Under the pieces are notes generated by a model. It was not told the origin of the DNA. It worked only from the letters and a program-made list of their open reading frames with translations, and searched no databases. Below, in pieces: positions 36,931-44,840 of a stretch of 64,000 bases of DNA. The stretch spans positions 1,736,001-1,800,000 of the forward strand of contig NZ_CP008884.1 in assembly GCF_000725385.1 (NCBI RefSeq), read 5' to 3'. The position numbers and the translations under genes were made by a program. Each line of letters starts with the position of its first letter. Within the stretch, counting starts at the first letter, position 1. The DNA is from Dyella japonica A8 (GTDB lineage: Bacteria; Pseudomonadota; Gammaproteobacteria; Xanthomonadales; Rhodanobacteraceae).

Positions 36931-39009
36931 TTACCAGATCTTCACGCGATCGGCGGGTGCCAGGTACAGCGTCTCCCCCTGCTTCGGCTGGAAGGCGTCG
37001 TACCAGCCATCCAGGTTGCGCACGGTCTGCGCGCGGAAGCGGCCCGGCGAATGCTCGTTGCCGATCACGCGCTGGCGCATGGCCGCATCGCGAACCTTTT
37101 CGCGCCAGCTCTGGCCGAAGGCCAGGAAGAAGCGCTGATCGCCGGTCAGGCCGTCGATCACCGGCGCCGGCTTGCCGCCGAGCGACTTGTGGTACGCGAT
37201 GTACGCGATGGTCAGGCCCGATACGTCGGCAATGTTCTCGCCCAGCGTCTGCTGCCCGTTCACGTGCAGGCCCGGCAGCGCTTCATAGGCGTTGTATTGC
37301 GCGACCAGCTTCTGGCCGGCGGCCTTGAAGTGCGCCTGGTCTTCCGGTGTCCACCAGTTGGCCAGGTTGCCCTGCGCATCGAATTCGGCGCCGAGGTTGT
37401 CGAAGCTGTGGCTGATCTCATGGCCAATCACGGCACCGATCGAGCCGTAGTTCGCGGCCGGGTCGGCCTTCGGATCGAAGAACGGCGCCTCGAGGATGGC
37501 GGCAGGGAAGTTCAGCGCGTTCTGCAACGGCAGGTTCACGGCATTCACCGTCTGCGGTGTCATCCACCATTCGCCGCGATCCATCGGCTGGCCGAGCTTG
37601 GCGAGCTGGTGTTCGTATTCGTACTTGGTCGCGCGCTCCTGGTTACCCAGCGCATCGTCGGCGCGGATCTCCAGCGTGCTGTAATCGCGCCAGCTGTCCG
37701 GGTAGCCGACGCTCACCTGGATACTGGCGATCTTGGCCTTGGCCTTCTGGCGCGTGGCCGGCGTCATCCAGTCGATATGGTCCACGCGCTCGTCGAAGGC
37801 GGCGAGGATGTTCTTCACCATCTGCTCGACCTGCTGCTTGGACGAGGCAGGGAAGTACTTCTTCACATAGATCTGGCCCACGGCATCGCCGAGCGCGACA
37901 TTGGTGCTGGCCACGCCGCGCTTCCAGCGGTCACGCTGTTTGGGTGTGCCCGACAACGTCTGGCCGTAGAAGCCGAAGTTGAGATCGGCATAGGCCTTGG
38001 GCAGCAGCGACGCGCTTTCGTTGAGCGTGTGGAAGGTGAGGTAATCCTTCCATGCCTGCAGCGGCTCGCTGGCGGTCAGGGCGGAAAGCGCCTTGATGGC
38101 CGGCACCTGCCACACGTCGACGACTTTCTGCTGGTTCAGGCCGGCGGCCTTGAAGTAGCTGTTCCAGTCCAGGCCCGGCGCGTTCTTCGCGAACGCATCC
38201 ATCGCCCACGGGTTGTTAGCCTTGTGGATGTCCTGGCTGTCGACGATGTCGACCTGGGCCTTGGCGATCTTGGTTTCGAGCTCAAGGATGGATTTGGCTT
38301 TCGCGTCGGCATCGGCCACGCCCGCCTGCTTCAGCAGGGCGGCGATGTACGCCTGATATTTGCCGCGCGTTTCCACCATCGCCTTGTCATCGGAGAGGTA
38401 ATAGTCGCGCGTGGGCATGCCCAGGCCGCCCTGCAACAGGTACGGGATGTTGCGCGAGGCATCTTCCAGACCGTGCGACACGAACAAGCCGAACAGGTGT
38501 TCGGTGTGGAAGTTGGTGGCGTTCACCGGGTCCACGTCGGCACGCAGGCCTTCGCCCAGCACGCGGGCGAGGTCGGCCTGGCTCTTGATGGCGTCGATCT
38601 TCTTCAGTTCGGGCTGCAGCGGTTCGAGGCCACGCTTCTCGATGGTGGCCTCGTCCATGAACGCCGCGTAGTAGTCGGCGATCTTGCGCTCGCTGGAGCC
38701 GGCCGCCGGCTTGGCCTTGCCCGCCTCCTGGATCAGCTCCGCGTTGCGCTTCTCGGCCTTCTGGAACACTTCCAGAAACACGCCGGTGCTGGAGCGGTCG
38801 GCCGGGATCTCGGCCGTCTTCTTCCACGTGCCATTGGCATAGTTGTCGAAGTCGTTGCCAGGCAGCACGCCATGGTCGATGCCTGCGAGATCGATGCCGC
38901 TGGCGCTGCGCGCCGTCGCGTGCTGCGAAGCCGGCTGGGTGCTGGTGGCCGCCAGCGCGCAGGTGGTGGTCATCGCCGCGGCCGTGAAAATCCAACGAAG
39001 TTTCCGCAT
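36931..39009 (-). CDS. M13-family zinc metallopeptidase (PepO / neprilysin-like), exported
   Basis: 692 residues with a signal peptide (MRKLRWIFTAAAMTTTCALA). The N-terminal M13 domain has DNYANGTWKK. The catalytic domain holds NAVNLP, zinc motif GHEISHSFD (HExxH), downstream glutamate ligand motif GENIADVSG, and the C-terminal RVKIW. All catalytic residues are present, so an active periplasmic or surface oligopeptidase is expected. Its own terminator follows and tamB ends 149 bp upstream on the same strand. Several Lysobacterales carry multiple M13 paralogues, so the exact orthologue cannot be told. Confidence 0.94.
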   Translation of the reverse strand: MRKLRWIFTAAAMTTTCALAATSTQPASQHATARSASGIDLAGIDHGVLPGNDFDNYANGTWKKTAEIPADRSSTGVFLEVFQKAEKRNAELIQEAGKAKPAAGSSERKIADYYAAFMDEATIEKRGLEPLQPELKKIDAIKSQADLARVLGEGLRADVDPVNATNFHTEHLFGLFVSHGLEDASRNIPYLLQGGLGMPTRDYYLSDDKAMVETRGKYQAYIAALLKQAGVADADAKAKSILELETKIAKAQVDIVDSQDIHKANNPWAMDAFAKNAPGLDWNSYFKAAGLNQQKVVDVWQVPAIKALSALTASEPLQAWKDYLTFHTLNESASLLPKAYADLNFGFYGQTLSGTPKQRDRWKRGVASTNVALGDAVGQIYVKKYFPASSKQQVEQMVKNILAAFDERVDHIDWMTPATRQKAKAKIASIQVSVGYPDSWRDYSTLEIRADDALGNQERATKYEYEHQLAKLGQPMDRGEWWMTPQTVNAVNLPLQNALNFPAAILEAPFFDPKADPAANYGSIGAVIGHEISHSFDNLGAEFDAQGNLANWWTPEDQAHFKAAGQKLVAQYNAYEALPGLHVNGQQTLGENIADVSGLTIAYIAYHKSLGGKPAPVIDGLTGDQRFFLAFGQSWREKVRDAAMRQRVIGNEHSPGRFRAQTVRNLDGWYDAFQPKQGETLYLAPADRVKIW

Positions 39010-39158
39010 GGCGGTCTCCAGATCAGGGAAAAGGACAACGATAGTCTCTCATGCTCCTGCCGGGGGCATGACTCTTGGGCTATGGATGGTCTGGTTTCCC
39101 GCAGGCGCGTGCCCGAACGAGATCGCGCCCGGATTACCAGTCAGGTGGCGAGGGGTTT

Positions 39159-42100
39159 TCAGCGCTCAATGCGGTAATTGAGCGAAGCGCGGTTGAAGTC
39201 CGTAGCGCTCTGCGCTTCGAAGTTCCAGCGCGCGTTGAAGTGATAGCGCAGGGTGATGACCTGTCCCGGGTCGAACAGGCCCACGCCGTAGCTGATGTAC
39301 AGGCGTGGCGAGAGGTATTTGCCGACCGTGAAGGCGGAGCTGCCGTTGAGCGCGTCGCTGCTGCTGACGCCAATGTCGTCCACGCCAAGACGCGAGCCGA
39401 TGCTCTTGGCCAGCAGGTTGCCGGTGGCCGAGCCCAGCGCCTGTGCGGCCGCGCCCACCATGTTGCCTTCGCCGCCCTTCACCTGCGACAGCGGCTTGCC
39501 GGTGATGAGGTAGGCGAGGGCGTCGGACTGTTCCATCGGCGGCTGCGAGAACACGGTGAGCACTGGTCGCTGCGCCGTGCCCGCGATATTCAGGCCGACC
39601 TGCTGCCCGTCGTCGATGGTGGCATTGGGGTTGATCTTGCGGATCGCGCGGATGTTCAAGCCGGGGTTGTCGATGGGCGTGCTGGCGAACAGCAGCTGGC
39701 CGCGATCGATCTGCAGGTTCTGGCCGTAGGCCTTGTAGGTGCCGCTCACATCGATCTGGCCCTGGCCGGTGGTCGCGCGGCCAGGTCGCTCGCTCACCAC
39801 CAGCTGGCCGCGCAGCTTGCCGTCGAGCCCCATGCCCACCAGGTGCGTCTTGTTGCCCAGGTTCACGGTGACCGTGGCGGAGAGCGGCATCTGGCTGGCG
39901 GCTTCCTGTTGCTGCTTGTCGTCCACCACCACCACGTCGGACGATGCCTTGGTGGCGCCCGCACCGGGCAATTTGTCGAGGTTCACGTCGGCGCTGTCGA
40001 GCGCGACACTGCCGGTGATGTCCAGCCCCTTGTCGTCGTGCTTCACCGCAAGGTCCGGGGAGATCGCCACCTTGGCCGCGGGAATATCGACCGCCCTGAA
40101 GTTGCTGCCCTTCACGGTCAGCACGCTCTGGGCGTCAGCGCCCAGAGCCGCGGTGCCCGCCAGGACGATGTTGCCGTCGCCCGAGTGCAGCGTGCCGTCG
40201 ATGTTGAAGTGCTGTGCGTCCGTGGTGCCGATGGTGACGCGGCCCTGGCTCAGCTTCAGTCCCATCGCGGGGATTTCCGCGGAAAAATCCGTGAGGTTGG
40301 CCTGGCCGCTGATGGCCGCCTGCGACATCGTGCCGGCCAGGTTGAAGTCGCCGTTCATGGCGCCCTTGGGGTTCACCACTTCGGTGGAAAAGATCTCCAG
40401 CAGCCTGAGGTTGCTCACATGGATGCCAACGTGGCCGCCCAGTGATTGCTGCGCGCCGCTGATGGTGACCAGGCCGTCCACCCGTCCGTTGTTGGTGAGC
40501 CCGGCATGCAGTTCAAGCTGCTGGCTGGAGGGGCTCAGCTGCGCGGTCAGCGCCAGGTTGTCGTAAGTCACCAGGGGCTGATCGACGTGGTCGGCATAGG
40601 CGATGGAGCCGTGCGGCGAGGTGATCGCGGCATGGCCGGTCAATGCACCCGCCGCGTTGCGACGGATGTTGCCGTTGCCATCCAGCGAACCCTCCACGCG
40701 CATCGGTGCCTTGCTGGTGCTCACGGCGCTCATGATCAGCGCGATGGGCAGCCCATGCAGGCGATAGCTCGCATCGAGGTTGCCGGTCTTGTCCTGCCTG
40801 GCTGCCGCGCAGAGCAGCGGCTCGCCGGCGGTGAGGCAGAGTTCGGAAAGATTGAGCGCGCCCTCGTTGTACGACAGCGAGGTGGACTGCTGCAGCCGCC
40901 AGCGTGGCAGACCGGCAAGATCGATGTTGAGCGTGGACAGCGAACCATTCCACGCCGAACCCTTGAGTGCGCCGCTCAGCGCCAGCTCCGTGGAAAGCGG
41001 TGAGCCGCGCGCCGCGAGCGTGAGATGGTGCCGCTCCGCTGTGCCATCGCCATGCACGTCGATCTGCGTGAAAGCGAGCCCGCCCGCGTTGACGCCGCCT
41101 GCCTGCAGTTCCAGCTTGCCGCCGGGATGGCTGATGTCTGGCACATTGCCGACCAGGCGCAGATGGTCCACATGCTGCCCGGCGTAACTCAGCGCGCTGC
41201 CCTGCAGGTTCGCATCCACGGCGAGCCGCGGATGCCTGCCGCGTATCTGGATGGTGCCCTGCAGTCGTCCCGCCGCGTCCGGGAGCCAGTCGCCGAGGGA
41301 GGCGACGGCGAGCTTGATCGTGACGTCGTTGGTGTTGCCCGGGCGGGCGTCGATGAGCGCGTCGCTGCCGCCGGAGACAAGATGCAGCTTGCCATCCACC
41401 ACACCCGCGGGTGGCAGGTGCAGCTTACCGTCGCCGTGTACGTTGCGATCACGCAGATGGCCGTCGAGCTTGCGGATATCCAGCGTGACGTCGGGTTGAT
41501 CCTTCGGCAACGAACCTTCCGACGCGATGTCGAAATCCAGCGAGCCGTTCCACTTCGCCAGCAGGTGCCCCGGGTCGAACTTATTGGCAGTGGCTTCCAG
41601 CTGCCAGCCCAGCGCCGGCTGCAGGGTGATCGTGCCCTTGGCCTGCAGGTCGCCTTGCGCTTGCTTGACCGTCAGCGCATGGAGGTTGATGAGTTTCTGC
41701 GTGCCGTCGAGGTTGAGCGTCACGTCGGCCAGCTTGTCCGCAGGGCCGATGGCCAGTGCGCTTTCCGCATGGAACTGCTCGGCGCTGCCTTTGGCGGTGA
41801 GGCTGCCATGGCTGAGCAAGGTCTGGCCGGCCATCTGTTCCGGCAGCACCACATCCTTCCACTCGATGGTGAGATCCGCGCTCAGCGGCTTGGCCGACAG
41901 CTGCACGACACCGTGTGCGTTGACGTTGCCCTTGAACTGCGGCGATGCCACGCCGAGCTGCTCCAGCGTGAGCGTGTTCAGGTCGTCGCTGAAGCGTGCC
42001 GTCAGCGGTTGCAATTGCACCTGGGTGTCGTTGAGCCCCAGCTGTCCGTTGACGGTGCCGCTGCGGCGATCACCCTTGCCGGTGAGCGCAACGGACAGCC

Positions 42101-42971
42101 CGGTGAGCGAGCTGTCCCCCAGGAAGGGCTTGGGATCGAAGCGTGGCGCGTCCAGTGTCGCCGCCCACGCGTAGTCGCCGCTCTGCGCCATGTCCAGTTG
42201 CAGGCGGGCAGCCGTGGGCTGCGTGAGCTGCAGGTCGACATGTGCCTGCTTGCCGTCGCCACGCGCGGCGAGTTCGCCGCCGTATTCGGTGCCACCGGCG
42301 GTCCAGGCGAAGACGATCTTGCCGTCGCCCTGGTATTGGCTGCCGACGACGATGTGGCCGGTGAGATCCGCATGGCCCTCCGGCGCTTTCAGCGCAAGCT
42401 GGCGCAGTTCGACGCCGCGGCGAGCGGTCCAGCTGCCGGCGACATCCAGTGAGTCGGAGGCGAATACCGGTTGTCCCGCCTGCGTGATCTTCACGGTGCC
42501 CACATGCGCACGGTCAAGCACCATGTCCAGTGGCGGCTGCAGCAGGGAGAAGCTGCTTTCGCTTGGCGGCTGATCGGGTTCGCTCGGCGGCAGGGCGACA
42601 TCCACGCCGTCGACGTTCAGGTCGCGCACGTGCAGTCGTTTGCGCAGCAGGGCCGGCACGCGCAGGTCCAGATGGGCCTTGGCAATCCTGGCGTCGAGGC
42701 CCTTGCCATCGGCATAGCGCAGGCCGGTGAGATCCAGCGGGCCCACGAGTCGGCCGTCCGCCGATTGCACGGTGAGTTGGCCGTTCGTGAAACCTTCCGC
42801 CCGCGCCAGTGCGAAACGCAGGCCTGACGATGTGCCCAGCAGCCACGCAAGCAAGGCCAGCAGCAACACCAGCAGCGTGAGCAGCGACAGCAAGGTCCAG
42901 CGCAGCCAACGGCGGCGGGGACGTGGTGCGGGCGCAGGGGCTGCGGTCGTCGAGGTCATGAGGTCGCTCAC
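39159..42971 (-). CDS. tamB: Translocation and assembly module protein TamB
   Basis: 1270 residues: one N-terminal membrane anchor (WTLLSLLTLLVLLLALLAWLL), a long beta-taco body of repeated amphipathic strands (DVTLNLDGT, ITGSVALDSADVNL, INVSGTY-like segments) and the C-terminal DUF490 domain with ALAYLITGKPLSQV and ...NFEAQSATDFNRASLNYRIER. In the family it spans the periplasm and, with TamA, helps insert outer-membrane proteins or carry phospholipids outward. GTG start at 42971 overlaps the tamA stop by GTGA; ATG at 42959 is an alternative. It is directly downstream of tamA, the standard order. Confidence 0.95.
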   Translation of the reverse strand: MSDLMTSTTAAPAPAPRPRRRWLRWTLLSLLTLLVLLLALLAWLLGTSSGLRFALARAEGFTNGQLTVQSADGRLVGPLDLTGLRYADGKGLDARIAKAHLDLRVPALLRKRLHVRDLNVDGVDVALPPSEPDQPPSESSFSLLQPPLDMVLDRAHVGTVKITQAGQPVFASDSLDVAGSWTARRGVELRQLALKAPEGHADLTGHIVVGSQYQGDGKIVFAWTAGGTEYGGELAARGDGKQAHVDLQLTQPTAARLQLDMAQSGDYAWAATLDAPRFDPKPFLGDSSLTGLSVALTGKGDRRSGTVNGQLGLNDTQVQLQPLTARFSDDLNTLTLEQLGVASPQFKGNVNAHGVVQLSAKPLSADLTIEWKDVVLPEQMAGQTLLSHGSLTAKGSAEQFHAESALAIGPADKLADVTLNLDGTQKLINLHALTVKQAQGDLQAKGTITLQPALGWQLEATANKFDPGHLLAKWNGSLDFDIASEGSLPKDQPDVTLDIRKLDGHLRDRNVHGDGKLHLPPAGVVDGKLHLVSGGSDALIDARPGNTNDVTIKLAVASLGDWLPDAAGRLQGTIQIRGRHPRLAVDANLQGSALSYAGQHVDHLRLVGNVPDISHPGGKLELQAGGVNAGGLAFTQIDVHGDGTAERHHLTLAARGSPLSTELALSGALKGSAWNGSLSTLNIDLAGLPRWRLQQSTSLSYNEGALNLSELCLTAGEPLLCAAARQDKTGNLDASYRLHGLPIALIMSAVSTSKAPMRVEGSLDGNGNIRRNAAGALTGHAAITSPHGSIAYADHVDQPLVTYDNLALTAQLSPSSQQLELHAGLTNNGRVDGLVTISGAQQSLGGHVGIHVSNLRLLEIFSTEVVNPKGAMNGDFNLAGTMSQAAISGQANLTDFSAEIPAMGLKLSQGRVTIGTTDAQHFNIDGTLHSGDGNIVLAGTAALGADAQSVLTVKGSNFRAVDIPAAKVAISPDLAVKHDDKGLDITGSVALDSADVNLDKLPGAGATKASSDVVVVDDKQQQEAASQMPLSATVTVNLGNKTHLVGMGLDGKLRGQLVVSERPGRATTGQGQIDVSGTYKAYGQNLQIDRGQLLFASTPIDNPGLNIRAIRKINPNATIDDGQQVGLNIAGTAQRPVLTVFSQPPMEQSDALAYLITGKPLSQVKGGEGNMVGAAAQALGSATGNLLAKSIGSRLGVDDIGVSSSDALNGSSAFTVGKYLSPRLYISYGVGLFDPGQVITLRYHFNARWNFEAQSATDFNRASLNYRIER

Positions 42972-44728
42972 AGATCCGGGCCGATCACAACGTGCAGCTC
43001 CACGCCGTGGTCATCCGGGTTGTGCACCGGTGTGCCCAGGTCTACCCGGATCATACCTACGGGTGAAAGCCAGCGAACGCCCAGGCCGGCGCCTATCTTC
43101 GGGCGGTAGTCGGTGCCGTTGAAGGCGTTGCCCGCGTCGACGAAGGCCGCCATGCCCCAGTTGCGGGTGAAGTAGTGCTCGACTTCGGTGCTGCCCACCA
43201 GCAGGTCCTTGCCGCCGATGACGCGGCCGTAGGCGTTCTTGGGGCCGATGCTCTGGTAGCCGTAGCCGCGCACCGAGCGGTCGCCGCCGGCGAAGAAGCG
43301 CAATTGCGGCGGCAGGGCGTCGAAGTTGTCCGTCCACGTGGCGCCGGCCGAGGCGCGCAGGATCAGGCGGTTGTTGCCCCAGAAGGAGTTGATCCATTTG
43401 CCATCGGCGGTGACCTGGCTGAAGCTGGCATCGGACAGCAGCGGGCCCACGGTGCTGCGTGCGGTGAATGTCAGCGCCCAGCCGTTGCGCACGAAGATCG
43501 GGTTGTCGCCGGCTTTGCGCGACAGTGAGGCCTCCGGATAGAACAGGTTGCTGCGGCCGTGCTCCAGCCCCGGCGTACTGTCCGATTCGCCCGCCTTCTG
43601 GCCGACGGTGAAGGTGCCATCCAGCGCGTGCAGGCCGATGGTGCGCAACCAGCCGTGCCATTGGCGCGTTTCGTTGGCGACCAGTTCCAGTGTCTTCGAT
43701 TTGGACGTGTCGGTGTTCGAATCGCGATAGGTGGCGCCGTAGTTGAAGCTGCGCTGGTTGGGGCCGGGCATGGGCACCGTGTACAGCGTGGACACCGTCT
43801 TGAGCTTCTGCGCGAGGATGATCTCGTTCTTCCACTTGTGCCCGCTGCGGTTCACCCAGCGTCGTTCCATGCTGGCGCGCACACCGAAGCCCGTATCGGT
43901 GCCGATGAACGGGCCGCCGGTGTAGACGGTGCGCTTGCCCGGCGACAGTTCCACCTTCACGTCGACCACGCCGTTCTTCTTGTCGTCGACATCGGGCAGC
44001 ACGTTCACCACCGAGAAATAGTCCGCGCCGTTCAACGCCTGCTGGAGCTGCAGCAGCTTGTCCTGCGAAAAGTAGTCGCCTGACTTGAAAGGCACGTAGC
44101 GCTGCAGAAAGCCTTCCTTGAACTGCGAACCCTCGAAATGCACCTCGCCGAACTTGTAGCGGGGGCCGGCATCCCAGGCGAGATGGATCACCGCGCTGCG
44201 TTCGCCGCGATTCACCTCGACACGGTGGGTGACCAGCCGGGCATCCAGAAAGCCGTTGGCGGTGAGGGCGCCGCTGAGCGCATCACGCGCGGCGTCGTAC
44301 TCGCCGTGGTTGAGCGTCTGGCCCTTGAGATTCTCGATGGCGCGCTGGGCGCGGCGGATGGCGGGAATCTTCGCCGCCGTGGCATCCAGCGTGAGATCCA
44401 CGCCGGTGACCGTCACGGGCGACCCCGGGCTCACGTGCAGCGTCACGCGCCAGTTCTCCCCGACCGGGTCGAGCCGGCCCTGCACCTTGGCTTCGTAATA
44501 GCCGTACGGTTCCAGTGCCGTCTTCGCCTGGTCGAGCGACTGCTCGTAAAGGCGGCGCACCTGGGCCTCGGTGACGTCGCGATTGGCGTACTGCGCGATG
44601 TCGACACCCGAGCTGACGGCGAGCTTGAGCGGATCGTCCACGCCATCCACCACCAGTTGCACGCCCGCATGCGCCAGCCACGGGGCCAGCAGCAAGGGCA
44701 GCAACATCAGGCGTCGAAGGCGGCGCAT
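42968..44728 (-). CDS. tamA: Autotransporter assembly factor TamA (Omp85 family)
   Basis: 586 residues: signal peptide (LMLLPLLLAPWLAHA), three POTRA-type repeats (about 25-250) and a 16-strand Omp85 barrel. The lid/L6 signature region RFFAGGDRSVRGYGYQSIGP and a C-terminal strand ending in VVIGPDL are visible. It works with TamB in outer-membrane protein assembly. Its stop overlaps the tamB start. The glucan-synthase gene ends 112 bp upstream on the same strand with two hairpins in between. Confidence 0.95.
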   Translation of the reverse strand: MRRLRRLMLLPLLLAPWLAHAGVQLVVDGVDDPLKLAVSSGVDIAQYANRDVTEAQVRRLYEQSLDQAKTALEPYGYYEAKVQGRLDPVGENWRVTLHVSPGSPVTVTGVDLTLDATAAKIPAIRRAQRAIENLKGQTLNHGEYDAARDALSGALTANGFLDARLVTHRVEVNRGERSAVIHLAWDAGPRYKFGEVHFEGSQFKEGFLQRYVPFKSGDYFSQDKLLQLQQALNGADYFSVVNVLPDVDDKKNGVVDVKVELSPGKRTVYTGGPFIGTDTGFGVRASMERRWVNRSGHKWKNEIILAQKLKTVSTLYTVPMPGPNQRSFNYGATYRDSNTDTSKSKTLELVANETRQWHGWLRTIGLHALDGTFTVGQKAGESDSTPGLEHGRSNLFYPEASLSRKAGDNPIFVRNGWALTFTARSTVGPLLSDASFSQVTADGKWINSFWGNNRLILRASAGATWTDNFDALPPQLRFFAGGDRSVRGYGYQSIGPKNAYGRVIGGKDLLVGSTEVEHYFTRNWGMAAFVDAGNAFNGTDYRPKIGAGLGVRWLSPVGMIRVDLGTPVHNPDDHGVELHVVIGPDL

Positions 44729-44750
44729 GCGGTTCCATCCTGGAAGAGTC

Positions 44751-44825
44751 GGCGTGCACGCGCAGTCGACGCGTGCACGCCAGAGCTTAGCCCATCGGTT
44801 GACGCGACCTCATGAACGTCGCGTC
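44751..44825 (-). terminator. Two hairpins between the glucan synthase and tamA
   Basis: Hairpin one has 12-bp perfect arms GGCGTGCACGCG (44751-44762) and CGCGTGCACGCC (44770-44781). Hairpin two has 8-bp arms GACGCGAC/GTCGCGTC (44801-44825). Neither has a T tract. They may terminate the upstream gene or protect its mRNA end. Confidence 0.45.
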
Positions 44826-44840
44826 GACACCGCGGCTTTC